Part shown: piece after piece, positions 1 through 7,790 of the stretch | Position numbering within the stretch: the first letter of the stretch is position 1 | How the letters are laid out: each line of letters begins with the position of its first letter | From: DASULK01 sp036381835 | GTDB taxonomy: Bacteria; Actinomycetota; Actinomycetes; Mycobacteriales; Micromonosporaceae | NCBI GenBank assembly: GCA_036381835.1 | Contig: DASVCA010000096.1 | Location: 1 to 14,510 of the forward strand | DNA: 14,510 nt | Reading direction: 5' to 3' | Notes under the pieces: model-generated | The model's input: the letters and a program-made list of their open reading frames with translations, nothing else | Told to the model about the DNA's origin: nothing | Databases searched by the model: none | Made by a program: the position numbers and the translations under genes

Positions 1-69
1 TACCCACACGGATTTGCCGGGTCCGTGCCGGTAAGCGGCGTCGAGGGCGGCCAGACGTGTGTCGCTCAT
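1..69 (-). CDS. Start of a fifth gene of the modification operon, cut by the left edge
   Basis: An ATG at 69-67 overlaps the TGA stop of the upstream YcaO gene (68-66) in the ATGA arrangement used elsewhere in this operon. The frame stays open for 23 codons to the window edge, reading MSDTRLAALDAAYRHGPGKS and then VWV. The overlap makes this very probably a real, translationally coupled gene. Too little is visible to assign a family. By context the missing activity of this pathway is the FMN-dependent azoline dehydrogenase (TbtE-type in thiopeptides, SagB-type in other azole peptides), so that is one candidate. A tailoring enzyme, leader peptidase or second Lant_dehydr_C protein is equally possible. 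The gene call is fairly secure; its function is unknown. Confidence 0.6.
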   Translation of the reverse strand, partial: MSDTRLAALDAAYRHGPGKSVWV

Positions 70-2015
70 GGGAATGGGTGGGGGTGGAGGGGCAACTCGT
101 CGTATGCGGGGCGGGCCGCAAGGCGGCCCAGCTGCCACGGCACGTCGAGCAGGCGAGGCAGCCCCCGGGTGCGCCGGTAGACGTGTCCGAACGTCAGGGG
201 CAGCGCGCCGGGCACCAGCACCTTGGCGGCGTGCAGACCGAGCCGGTCTCGGATCACCGGGTCCGTCTGGTCGACCACCACCACATCCATGCCGGCTCGA
301 ACGACCCGATCGACCAGCTCGGTCAGCAGGACACCGAGGTCGGGTACCGGTTTCGGCTGATCCGGCCACATCTCGTGCCAGGGCCGGGGCGGACCTGACC
401 CGGTGAGCAGGAAAGCGAAGCGTTCACGGGCCTCGGGCAACGTGTTGACCGCCATGTGATCGTGCAATGTCACCACCTGTCGCGGGTCGGCGAACAGGTG
501 CCGCAGCCGATCCCGGTCGAACAGGTCCGGCCAGGTGCGGGTGAATTCCGGCACGAGCATCAGGTTGACGACGACCTCGACGACCGCGGCGCGGATCGCT
601 TCCCGCGGGTCCGGGTGCGCGCCGCCGGAGAAGAACGCCTGCGGCATCGGGGAGTCCGGATCGCGGCAGAGTGCGAGCGCGGCCACCGCCGGCACGCCGA
701 AGTCGTTCGTGGCGTTGAACAGCAGCAGGTCGTAGCCGAGCGCGTCGAGTCGGTCGACCAGGTGGGATACGAGCGGGACCTCCTCGGGAGGCGCGACCCG
801 GTCCAGTGGTGTGCGGGCGTACCAGGACATGAGGAACGCGTCCCGCTCGGCGACTTCGAGCAGGCCGTAGAGCACCGCCTCCTCCAGGCTGTTGCCCAGT
901 CCGCACCCGTTGGAGCTCTCCAACAGGAACTGCGGCGAGCGGGCGTTGTCCGAGCGGATGGGGTGCCCCCAGTAGGCGACGTGCTCGGGTACTGCCAGGG
1001 CCCGGTTCTCCGCCATCGACCAGCCGTACACCCAGGTGGTGACGGTGTCCGGGGAGTATCGGCTGATCTTGAATTGGGGTGATTCCTGCAACTGCGGCTC
1101 GTGCAGTCCGAGCCGTTCGGGATCGACCGCCCGTTGCGGGCCGAGTTCGGCGAAGCTGGCCTTCAGCACCGGGCGGGTGCCGCACGGGCTCAAGCCGGTC
1201 ATCCGTTCCACGGCTTCGAACAGTGCGACACGTTCGGCCTCGGCGAAGGTCTGCCCGCGGCCGTATCCGCCGTCCCGGACCTCCCAGTCACCGACCACCT
1301 CGGCGTGTGCGAGTGCGAGGATCGTGTTCTCGCGGCGGGAGATGTGCGCCACCGGGCCCAGCCGCCAGTCGTGCAGCGCCGCGCGCAGGCCGGGCAGCGT
1401 GGTCGCCGGGTTGTCCTGGCGCAGCCGGTGCGGGTCGGGTAGGGGACGGCTCGCCGGAACGAACCGGGCGTTCGCCGGGGTGTCGTCCGGCAGCGGATGG
1501 CAGACCGGGCAGCCGCCGCGGCGGGGTCTGGCGCGATGCGTCGAGCAGGTTCCATCCTCGGTACGGACCGCCCACACCGTGCCGGGCCAACGCCGGGGGG
1601 CGGCGAGCACGTCTGCGATGAGTGCTGCCAGCAGCGGCAGGACAGTCGGTGCGGGCAGCCCCCCGAGCCGCAGGTCGGGCTGATTGCGCGGGGTGCGGCC
1701 GCCGATGGTGGCCAGCCGCTCCACCTCGGTGCAGCCGAGACAGGCCGGGGCGCCACGGTGCAGCAGCGGTCCGATCAGAACTGTGCTGCCGTCGACCCGT
1801 ATCGGCAGCAGGGTGGCACCGGATCGCCACGCGTGCCGGGAGAGTTCGGTGGCCTGGCCGGGGGTCCAATGCTCCAGGGCGACGACGGCGGCCTCGCCCG
1901 CGACGGCGCCGACGGCGGACGCGTCGACGACCGGCCAGTCGTGTCCGGCCTGTGCGAGGACCGTGGCGAGTTGCTCGGCCAGCCCGGGCGGGGCCATGAA
2001 CAGCGTCTCGGTCAT
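66..2015 (-). CDS. YcaO-domain azoline synthetase (cyclodehydratase catalytic subunit), 649 aa
   Basis: This enzyme likely uses ATP to cyclise Cys, Ser or Thr side chains of the precursor onto the preceding amide, giving thiazolines and oxazolines. The N-terminal ~180 residues carry paired cysteines C92/C95 and C169/C172, the zinc tetrathiolate pattern of E1-related cyclodehydratase regions. The YcaO domain follows, with ATP/Mg-binding glutamates in LFEAVERMTG (E267, E270) and in SSNGCG...EVAERD (N369, E387, E390). The protein ends in PHPFP, the PxPxP C-terminus typical of azoline-forming YcaO enzymes. Its ATG (2015-2013) overlaps the TGA of the E1-like partner gene by four bases, fitting a two-protein complex made in step. 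Length fits thiopeptide YcaO proteins (TbtG/TclJ class). Family and role are secure; which residues it cyclises is not known. Confidence 0.93.
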   Translation of the reverse strand: MTETLFMAPPGLAEQLATVLAQAGHDWPVVDASAVGAVAGEAAVVALEHWTPGQATELSRHAWRSGATLLPIRVDGSTVLIGPLLHRGAPACLGCTEVERLATIGGRTPRNQPDLRLGGLPAPTVLPLLAALIADVLAAPRRWPGTVWAVRTEDGTCSTHRARPRRGGCPVCHPLPDDTPANARFVPASRPLPDPHRLRQDNPATTLPGLRAALHDWRLGPVAHISRRENTILALAHAEVVGDWEVRDGGYGRGQTFAEAERVALFEAVERMTGLSPCGTRPVLKASFAELGPQRAVDPERLGLHEPQLQESPQFKISRYSPDTVTTWVYGWSMAENRALAVPEHVAYWGHPIRSDNARSPQFLLESSNGCGLGNSLEEAVLYGLLEVAERDAFLMSWYARTPLDRVAPPEEVPLVSHLVDRLDALGYDLLLFNATNDFGVPAVAALALCRDPDSPMPQAFFSGGAHPDPREAIRAAVVEVVVNLMLVPEFTRTWPDLFDRDRLRHLFADPRQVVTLHDHMAVNTLPEARERFAFLLTGSGPPRPWHEMWPDQPKPVPDLGVLLTELVDRVVRAGMDVVVVDQTDPVIRDRLGLHAAKVLVPGALPLTFGHVYRRTRGLPRLLDVPWQLGRLAARPAYDELPLHPHPFP

Positions 2016-3706
2016 GGCCGCACCGCCCGAACGACGAAACCGACCGCGGCCAGCGCCCGGGTGAGAGCCTCGTCGGGTACGGGCGCGGGGAGCGGGATCC
2101 GGCCGCGCAGCAATCGACGTAGCCGATCCTGGAACTCCGCCTCATGGTCGGCGAGCTGGGCGGGCCAGATCCACACGCCGGTCTGCCACGGCCGGTGGTT
2201 CTGTCCCGCCACTTCGGTGGACCGGGGCAGCGCGCCGCAGGCGGCGTGCACTCGGGTGGGCTGGCCGATCAACCCGTCGTCGGGGGTCGCGGTTCGTGCG
2301 GTGCGCCACTGCACCACACCGGCGGCGGCAAGCGCGCAGAAGGCCGCGGCGTCCGCCGCGGTGCGCTCGACCGCCCAGCTCAACGTCCGGTTCCCGCTGT
2401 TGGCTTGCGCGTGGAACACGTCAGGGGCCAGGCGGCGCACCCGGAGCACGGCGGGGACACCGAACCGTAAGGTGAGCGCTTTCCACCAGGCTCGGGCCGG
2501 CGCTGCCGTCGCCCACTCCTGGTCGGGTACCTCGTCACCGTCGGGCAGCGGGTGGTAGCGGTGAATCAGTCGGCGGAGCAGCACCCCGTCCGCGTGGACC
2601 GGGTCCGCTCCGACGGCGATGCGATCGGCGTCAACCCCGCCGATCGCTCGCTCCGCGGCTGCGGTCACCGCGACGAGTCGCGCCGTGGCCGCATCGGGGC
2701 CGACGCCGCAGACCGGATCCGCTCCCGCCTGACACTCGGCGAGCGCCACCGGCACCTGCGGCAGGTCGTCGAGTCGCACCGCTGGCAGCACACCGAGTTC
2801 CGGATCGGTCAGGTGTTCCACGGCCGAGAGCGCTTCGGCCAGGTCAAGCCGGCTATCGCCCGAGGCGGCCCGGGGCGCTTCGTTCGACGCGTCGCCGGTC
2901 AGCCACGGGTGGTATTCAGCCCGTAGCGGATCGAGGCGGGCGATCATGGCTGATGGCAGTCCCCGAGCCGGGGTCACCCGGGCGGCCAGTCGGTCCTCGG
3001 CCGGGTCGGGCAGCCCGGCCACCGCGCAGATCAGGCGATGGGCGGCGGCACCGCCGGCCAGCGCGGCGAGCACGTCCGGTGCGGCTCGGTCGGTGAGCCC
3101 GACGCGTTCCGCGATCGCCTGGGCGTCTCGCCGCACGGCCGTCGGTGAACCGACCGGGGTGACGAAACCGACGTGCGGGTCGGCGGCGGCGGCGACGGCC
3201 GTCTGCCCGGCCGTCAACAGCCCGTGCCGGCCGGGCCCGACCCCGCGCCGGGGTGCGGCACCGGCGGCGGTGAGTGCCCGGGCCGCGGCCACGGCGACCG
3301 GGCCGGTCCCTTCGATCGCGACCTCGGTCGACCCGATCCGTCGCCAGGCCTCGACCGGGTCCGGTGCCACCGACTCCAGCCAGCGGGCGATGCGGTACGG
3401 CGGCTCGTCCGGGCGTCCGGTCTCGCCCCACCCAGGGGGTACCTCGACCAGCATGTCGTGCTCCCGCAACTGCGTGAGCAGAGCGGAGAGCGCGGCGCGG
3501 ACGTTCGGCTGCGCAGTCGAGTCGATCAGCCGCCGCACCGGCCGACCCTCGGCCAGGGCGATCGACAGCGCCTGCCACAGCTTCCACAGCCCGGGCCCGC
3601 CGGTGGCGGTGAAGCTCGATCGTGCACCCCGTAGGTGCAGCCCGTCGGCGGTCGGGCTGGCGTGCACGACCGGTCGTAGCCGCAGCACCCTGGTCTGTGT
3701 GCCCAT
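2012..3706 (-). CDS. Ocin-ThiF-like/E1-like cyclodehydratase partner with N-terminal RRE, 564 aa
   Basis: This is the TbtF-type partner that binds the leader peptide and presents the core to the YcaO enzyme. Residues ~5-95 (starting LRLRPVVHASPTADGLHLRG) look like the winged-helix RiPP recognition element. Next comes a degenerate Rossmann-like stretch, VAIEGTGPVAVAAARAL, then a segment around AAAHRLICAVAGLPDPAED and LRAEYHPWL that I associate with ocin-ThiF-like proteins of thiopeptide and goadsporin clusters. The long C-terminal part has no catalytic motif I can name. The ATG at 3706 lies four bases after the TAG of the upstream gene, behind the purine-rich run AGGTAGGA. The gene contains a rare TTA leucine codon (2470-2468, L413). 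A degenerate dehydrogenase is less likely because the N-terminal RRE and the pairing with YcaO fit E1-like proteins. Confidence 0.82.
   Translation of the reverse strand: MGTQTRVLRLRPVVHASPTADGLHLRGARSSFTATGGPGLWKLWQALSIALAEGRPVRRLIDSTAQPNVRAALSALLTQLREHDMLVEVPPGWGETGRPDEPPYRIARWLESVAPDPVEAWRRIGSTEVAIEGTGPVAVAAARALTAAGAAPRRGVGPGRHGLLTAGQTAVAAAADPHVGFVTPVGSPTAVRRDAQAIAERVGLTDRAAPDVLAALAGGAAAHRLICAVAGLPDPAEDRLAARVTPARGLPSAMIARLDPLRAEYHPWLTGDASNEAPRAASGDSRLDLAEALSAVEHLTDPELGVLPAVRLDDLPQVPVALAECQAGADPVCGVGPDAATARLVAVTAAAERAIGGVDADRIAVGADPVHADGVLLRRLIHRYHPLPDGDEVPDQEWATAAPARAWWKALTLRFGVPAVLRVRRLAPDVFHAQANSGNRTLSWAVERTAADAAAFCALAAAGVVQWRTARTATPDDGLIGQPTRVHAACGALPRSTEVAGQNHRPWQTGVWIWPAQLADHEAEFQDRLRRLLRGRIPLPAPVPDEALTRALAAVGFVVRAVRP
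2468..2470 (-). other. Rare TTA leucine codon in the E1-like gene
   Basis: In-frame TTA (reads taa on the plus strand) in the context ALTLRFGVP, codon 413 of the 564-codon gene. In streptomycetes TTA is read only by the bldA tRNA and marks genes with growth-stage-dependent translation. Whether that control exists in this organism is inference. Confidence 0.7.
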
Positions 3707-3710
3707 CGTC

Positions 3711-4874
3711 CTACCTGCCTTTCCCGTCGGCGTGGCTCACCGACCCCGCCATCGCCTCCTGCCAGGTGACTCCGGTGAAGCGCTGGACCGCCTGGCTGAG
3801 CAGGTGAGCGGCCAGGTAGCGCTCCAGTGGGGTGACGTCGCAGAGCTTGAGGAGCAGATACAGCACGTTTGTCATGAACCGGTAGGGGGCGAAGTGCCCC
3901 GCTACTCCGGGCAGGCGCAGGAAGTCGGTCTGCAACAGCTTCCGGTGGTAGTCGCTGTATTCGGTGCGGATACTCCGGTCCCACCGTCGGATGGTCGCCG
4001 GATCGCCGATCCTCCTCGCCCGCGCCGCGTACTGCTCGCCTGGCACGACCGGGAGTTCGCCGCGCGCATCGGCACCGCGACAGATCTCCCATGCCGTACG
4101 CACCCATTCCGCCCAGGCTTGCGGCACCGGATCGTCGTGACGGTCGGCGGTCGCCAGTCGCTGGACCTCGTCGGTGACCGTCCGAGCCCGCCGCTGCCAC
4201 TCCCGTTCGAAACGGCTGAGCACGTGTCGTTGCGGGTCGTGCAGGTGCAGGAAGTCCTGCAGATGGGAGAGGAACGACTGGTATCCGCCGGCGATCCCAG
4301 CCGGGTACGCGGCCGCGTGCACGGTCATCGCCGTGAGGGCCAGCCGGACGCGGGCCTCCGGGGTGTTGGCACCCCTCAACAGCTGGGCGATCGAGGCGGA
4401 CACCGGTGCCAGGCCGGCGCGGAGCAGCTCGGCCCGACGCGCGACAGCTGCCTGGTTTCCCAGTAGCTCGCGCAGGTGGGCGTCGTCGGCCGGCACGACC
4501 CGTACGGTGTTGTCCGGGTGGATCGGCTCATACGGGCCGGAGACCAGTTCCGCTCGTCCGGCCAGCACGGACCGCTGCAGCAGCACCGCCGGATCGATGT
4601 CGACGGTGGACGGGTGGCGGCTCAAATACCCGCGGAGCGACTCCGCGCCCGCCTTCGCGGTCGCCGCGACAACGTCGGCCGGCCCCGACAGCCGGATCCG
4701 CACATGCGGGCCGTGCAGCCAGTGCCGTTCCAGGTGGACGGCGACTCCGCGCTGCCGGGCTCGGCGAGCCGCCGGAAGAATCGCATCCTGGATCAGACGC
4801 GCCTTCTCCGGCGTGTGGTAGTAGCAGAGGACATCTGTGTCGACGGTCCCGGTGGACCGCGTGCGGACGGTCAT
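3711..4874 (-). CDS. Lant_dehydr_C (SpaB_C-like) protein, probable glutamate eliminase, 387 aa
   Basis: In split LanB systems this protein removes glutamate from glutamylated Ser/Thr, giving dehydroalanine or dehydrobutyrine. The N-terminus has the family pattern YYHTPEKARLIQDAILP followed by ERHWLHGPHVRIRL (residues 49-62). The C-terminus ends with a helical segment around RFMTNVLYLLLKLCDVTPLERY. I start it at ATG 4874-4872, which overlaps the TGA of the glutamylation gene (ATGA). The open frame continues upstream to 5792, but that stretch lies antiphase inside the upstream gene and has out-of-frame composition. The same fold family includes the pyridine-forming [4+2] enzymes (TbtD type), and sequence inspection alone does not separate the two roles. 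Elimination is favoured because a glutamylating LanB requires it and this is the only such protein visible. Confidence 0.85.
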   Translation of the reverse strand: MTVRTRSTGTVDTDVLCYYHTPEKARLIQDAILPAARRARQRGVAVHLERHWLHGPHVRIRLSGPADVVAATAKAGAESLRGYLSRHPSTVDIDPAVLLQRSVLAGRAELVSGPYEPIHPDNTVRVVPADDAHLRELLGNQAAVARRAELLRAGLAPVSASIAQLLRGANTPEARVRLALTAMTVHAAAYPAGIAGGYQSFLSHLQDFLHLHDPQRHVLSRFEREWQRRARTVTDEVQRLATADRHDDPVPQAWAEWVRTAWEICRGADARGELPVVPGEQYAARARRIGDPATIRRWDRSIRTEYSDYHRKLLQTDFLRLPGVAGHFAPYRFMTNVLYLLLKLCDVTPLERYLAAHLLSQAVQRFTGVTWQEAMAGSVSHADGKGR

Positions 4875-7483
4875 GGGGTGCTCCGGTAGATCTCGGTGAC
4901 CAGCTCCACCGCGGGCGTACCGGGTTGCGGTTCGGGCAGGGCCTCTTCGAGAACCACGCCGTGGGGGTAGCGGGCGAGGGTTCGCGACAAGGTGCGCAGG
5001 TGGAGCGCGTTGGCCAGGTCCACGTACTGGGATTTGGCCTGTTCGAAGTAGGACAGGAACCCTTCCAGGCCCTTGGCGTCGCCGCTGGGCGCGGCGCTGA
5101 CGAACAACCGTTGCGGCAGATTCAGCTCCGACCGCAACCGGACGGCGGTACGGGCGGGGACGCCGGTCTCCCGGTCCAGTTCGCTGCGCCAGGCCTGCAC
5201 GGTCTCCGCGGTGAGCCGCCACTGGGCCCGGGAGAGGATCACGTCGCGGTAACGCAGCCTGGGCCGGTAGGCGACGGTCCCGAAGGCGGTATCGCGGTCC
5301 TGCCGTCGCACCAGCGCGCCGGTCAGGTCGACCAGCCCCGACCCTTGGTCGTGCAGCAGGCCGGCCAGGCGCTGCGGCAGGACGATCGCGACGAGGAACC
5401 CGAGATAGAGCACGTCGAGGAACTCGCCGGTGGCGCTCACCTGCACCCGCAGCTGGTCGCTCTCGGGGTCGTGGACCAGATTGAGATCCTCGGGCAGCAG
5501 TTTCCCACCGGCCCCGTCCGCGGCGATCTCCTCGTCGACGAGCAGCGGATGCAGGTTGCCGTTGAAACCGCTGACCGGGCGGATCTGCGCCACGCGGGAA
5601 TCCCGGCCGAGCCCCTGGCGGATCCGGGTCGCCACCGCTTCCGCAGCCGCCGGGCCGAAGTAGCCGAGGAATCTGCTGGTGAACCGCCCCCAACCGCCGT
5701 AGATGTGGTTGAGGCAGAGCCGGGCACCGCCGGTCTCGTCGGGCACCGGCTGGGCGAACACCGAGTACGAGGTGGGACGATTCCGCAGCCATGCGGGAAG
5801 CAGGCGCTGCGCGTCACGGACCACCTGCTCCGGAAGGACGAGCTCACCATCGCCCGCGCCAGTCGGAACGGCGGCCACCAGTTCGCGGCGTATCCGGGCC
5901 AGGTCCCGCAGTTGCGGGCTGAAGGCCACGCCGCCCGCCGGGTTGATCTCGCCGTTCACCTCGAAGAATTTCAGGTTGTGCCAGATCTCGCCGAATTCGC
6001 GAGCGAACCCCGCGAGCGAGCGGCAGGTTCCGCCGACGCCGAACCGGTCGACGAAGCGGTCCCGGGCCAGGCGGCGAACCACCGCATGCTGATCGAAGAT
6101 CTCCATCAGGGGGGCGAGTCGGGCGATGTCCGGGAGCGCATCGCGACCGTGTCGCGCGTCCAGCAGCGACGGTGTCGGGCAGACGATGTCCTCGGTGACC
6201 GGCGTCCGGCGCTTGGTCGGCGTGGCCCCGACCGATTCGAACGCCGCGTCCCACAGCGCCGTCAGGCCGGCCAGTGCGGCGGGGCGATCAGCCGCCGGCG
6301 TCTGGGCGAAGGCGGCGGTCCGGGCATCGATCTCCCGCAGGAGTGCCGCGGCCTCGACCAGGCCGAGCCGGTCCAGCCAGTCTGCCACGGCTGCGATGGC
6401 CTCGGTGGCCTGCGGATCGATCGGATACGTGGGAGTCAGCAGCTTCTGCCCGATGAGTTGCCGGACGTACGCCTCGGCGACGCGCATCGCCGCCGGGTTC
6501 GGTCCGGGAAGCCGTTCGGCGATGGCGGCGGCAAGCGCCCGCGGCGAGATCGAGCCGTCCGCCCGGACGAGCGTGAGCACGTGCCGTAGGGGGTTGGTCA
6601 GCGGGAGGCCGACCTCTTCCTCCCTGACCAGGCCGTCCGGCATCTCGTCCGCCGGGATGGGGCGGTGGAAGAAGACCTGCCCGTCCTCCATGCGCAGCCC
6701 AGGCGCGAGTTGATGCGGCAGGTCGTCCCGTATGTCAGGGCGGTTGAGCACAGCGTGGACCAGGGAGGTCAATGCGCCCCGGTCTGCCCGGGTCACCGCG
6801 ACCACCGGTTTCGGATCTTCGGTAGAGGTCCGTTCGCGGTCCGGCAGGTCCGGACGGTCGTGCCACCAGCACCAGCTCACCTTGGTGAACCAGGAGAGGG
6901 GGATCGTCTTGGTGGCGCCCCGCAACGCGTACCGCAGCACGGTGGCCTCGGACTTGCGGGCCCGCCGGTCCGGCTGGTCGCCCTGCGCCGCGGCACGCTC
7001 CATGGCACGCAGCAGGTCCTCGCTGGTGAGCGCCACGGCACGGCGGAGGGCTTCGCTGTGGCACAGCTGCGCCAGCCCGGCCCTCTCGGCCCGCAGCGCG
7101 GCCTCGGACAGCTCGTCGAGTTCGACGGCGAGTCGGTCGATCTCGGCTCGGGCGTCGAGCCACCGCCGTAGCAGCGGCATCTGTCCGGCCAGCTGTGCTA
7201 CCAACGTCGGCTGGTTCAGCCGAGGCGAGCGTCGGTTGTGCACATCCCGGCGCAGTGGTAGCAGCACCGCGCGCAGCTCGGGCCCTGCGGACGCCACCGC
7301 CTCGTACAAGGCGTCGCTCAGTTCCCCGCTGACCTGCGCCGACCATACGGTCAACCGGAGCATCCGCTCGATCCGGACCCGGAACCGGTCGGCGGCCGCG
7401 GATGGTTCCGGCAGGGACAGCGCGGTCGTTCGTACCATGGCGTAAGGTGCCACGCTCACGGCCGGCACCCGGATCGCCGCCAT
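4871..7483 (-). CDS. LanB-type dehydratase, tRNA-Glu-dependent glutamylation subunit, 870 aa
   Basis: It is expected to transfer glutamate from glutamyl-tRNA to Ser/Thr side chains of the precursor, the first half of dehydration. It resembles the Lant_dehydr_N family (TbtB, GodG). Diagnostic stretches are YAMVRTTALSLP near residue 14, WHNLKFFEVNGEINPAGG near residue 500, and HIYGGWGRFTSRFLGYFG near residue 595. It lacks the C-terminal elimination domain, which is the separate downstream gene, as in thiopeptide and goadsporin systems. I choose ATG 7483-7481 because GAGGAGG lies six bases upstream. A longer frame to 7582 would add 33 residues of basic, non-LanB sequence and would run into the inverted repeat of the control region. 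It is the first gene of the minus-strand operon. Confidence 0.92.
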   Translation of the reverse strand: MAAIRVPAVSVAPYAMVRTTALSLPEPSAAADRFRVRIERMLRLTVWSAQVSGELSDALYEAVASAGPELRAVLLPLRRDVHNRRSPRLNQPTLVAQLAGQMPLLRRWLDARAEIDRLAVELDELSEAALRAERAGLAQLCHSEALRRAVALTSEDLLRAMERAAAQGDQPDRRARKSEATVLRYALRGATKTIPLSWFTKVSWCWWHDRPDLPDRERTSTEDPKPVVAVTRADRGALTSLVHAVLNRPDIRDDLPHQLAPGLRMEDGQVFFHRPIPADEMPDGLVREEEVGLPLTNPLRHVLTLVRADGSISPRALAAAIAERLPGPNPAAMRVAEAYVRQLIGQKLLTPTYPIDPQATEAIAAVADWLDRLGLVEAAALLREIDARTAAFAQTPAADRPAALAGLTALWDAAFESVGATPTKRRTPVTEDIVCPTPSLLDARHGRDALPDIARLAPLMEIFDQHAVVRRLARDRFVDRFGVGGTCRSLAGFAREFGEIWHNLKFFEVNGEINPAGGVAFSPQLRDLARIRRELVAAVPTGAGDGELVLPEQVVRDAQRLLPAWLRNRPTSYSVFAQPVPDETGGARLCLNHIYGGWGRFTSRFLGYFGPAAAEAVATRIRQGLGRDSRVAQIRPVSGFNGNLHPLLVDEEIAADGAGGKLLPEDLNLVHDPESDQLRVQVSATGEFLDVLYLGFLVAIVLPQRLAGLLHDQGSGLVDLTGALVRRQDRDTAFGTVAYRPRLRYRDVILSRAQWRLTAETVQAWRSELDRETGVPARTAVRLRSELNLPQRLFVSAAPSGDAKGLEGFLSYFEQAKSQYVDLANALHLRTLSRTLARYPHGVVLEEALPEPQPGTPAVELVTEIYRSTP

Positions 7484-7489
7484 AGCCCA

Positions 7490-7496
7490 CCTCCTC
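7490..7496 (-). promoter_or_regulatory. Ribosome binding site that fixes the LanB start
   Basis: GAGGAGG on the minus strand, six bases before the ATG at 7483. It decides the start against the in-frame ATG at 7582, which has no comparable site. Confidence 0.8.
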
Positions 7497-7507
7497 GCCC
7501 GGCCGTT

Positions 7508-7524
7508 CCCGGCTAACCGCCGGG
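7508..7524 (-). other. Small hairpin in the LanB mRNA leader
   Basis: CCCGGC and GCCGGG form a 6-bp all-G/C stem around a five-base loop. It sits just upstream of the LanB RBS, about 25 bases before the start codon. No U-run follows, so it is not a standard terminator. It could stabilise the mRNA or tune initiation, or be chance in GC-rich DNA. Confidence 0.4.
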
Positions 7525-7577
7525 TACTTCTTTCTCTGCTGGCGCGGATACGACCATCCCAGCCGTCGACTGCCGTA

Positions 7578-7658
7578 GGCATCGGTGCAAATACGTAATC
7601 GGTGTTCCGGGTGGGGCCGGCGAGCTAGGTATGGCGGTTACGTATTTCCACCGATGCC
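7578..7658. repeat. 24-bp inverted repeat, candidate paired operator
   Basis: Arms at 7578-7601 and 7635-7658 match at 22 of 24 positions when one is reverse-complemented; the spacer is 33 bases. The shared arm reads GGCATCGGTGnAAATACGTA followed by AnCG, with the palindrome TACGTA inside. Arm centres are 57 bases apart. Reading outward, each operon has the same sequence upstream in the same relative orientation: 94 bases before the LanB ATG and 132 bases before the precursor ATG. This symmetry suits a protein that controls both operons. The LuxR-family regulator at the right end is one candidate binder; that link is inference. Confidence 0.7.
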
Positions 7659-7669
7659 CCGGCCGGGGC
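7656..7669. repeat. 14-bp perfect palindrome GCCCCGGCCGGGGC
   Basis: A perfect dyad that overlaps the last three bases of the right arm of the inverted repeat. It is all G/C, so chance is more likely than for the A/T-containing arms, but its position next to the arm is suggestive of an operator or a hairpin. Confidence 0.4.
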
Positions 7670-7690
7670 GGTGCTCCACAGTGTTAGCCA

Positions 7691-7704
7691 CACGGTCGAC
7701 CGTG
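7691..7704. repeat. 14-bp perfect palindrome CACGGTCGACCGTG
   Basis: A perfect dyad 87 bases before the precursor start codon, placed where an operator near the promoter of the plus-strand operon would be expected. The central GTCGAC recurs at 7565 and 7737. The binding protein is unknown. Confidence 0.5.
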
Positions 7705-7775
7705 GAACTGAGTCGGGCGACCGGGCGGGTAACGGTGTCGACCCGGATCCGTCCAGATCGCCCATTTCGTTTCCG

Positions 7776-7783
7776 AAAGGAGG
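7776..7783 (+). promoter_or_regulatory. Strong ribosome binding site of the precursor gene
   Basis: AAAGGAGG with a seven-base spacer to the ATG at 7791. It is close to the ideal anti-16S match, as expected for a highly translated precursor peptide, and it excludes the upstream in-frame ATG at 7671. Confidence 0.85.
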
Positions 7784-7790
7784 GAAGACA

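Larger units (their letters stand above)
7484..7790. promoter_or_regulatory. Divergent control region between the two operons
   Basis: These 307 bases separate the LanB operon (minus) from the precursor/export/thioamidation operon (plus) and must hold both promoters. I see no convincing gene. The region contains a 24-bp near-perfect inverted repeat (7578-7601 and 7635-7658), two 14-bp perfect palindromes (7656-7669, 7691-7704), a small hairpin in the LanB leader (7508-7524), and a strong RBS at each end. GTCGAC occurs three times (7565, 7695, 7737). I could not assign -35/-10 boxes with confidence on either strand. Confidence 0.8.

Noticed and set aside
4875..5792. Upstream extension of the eliminase-like gene
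   Set aside because: It lies entirely within the LanB gene on the same strand in another frame, and its Arg/Pro/Gly-rich translation is typical of an out-of-frame shadow.
4406..6589. Very long plus-strand open frame opposite LanB and eliminase
   Set aside because: Antisense frame without stops owing to high GC; composition is low-complexity and it shows no known motifs, while the minus strand encodes clear LanB-family proteins.
7484..7582. Upstream ATG extension of the LanB gene (start at 7582)
   Set aside because: It would add 33 basic residues unlike LanB N-termini, overlaps the inverted-repeat arm, and has no RBS; GAGGAGG before 7483 is far better.
7704..7735. GGAACT ... TAACGG as an ECF-type or sigma-70-like promoter for the precursor operon
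   Set aside because: The 20-base spacing and weak -10 are not convincing; no other box pair stood out on either strand.
7671..7790. Longer precursor reading frame starting at 7671
   Set aside because: The near-perfect RBS at 7776-7783 and the leader pattern point to ATG 7791; the upstream part covers the control region and a palindrome.
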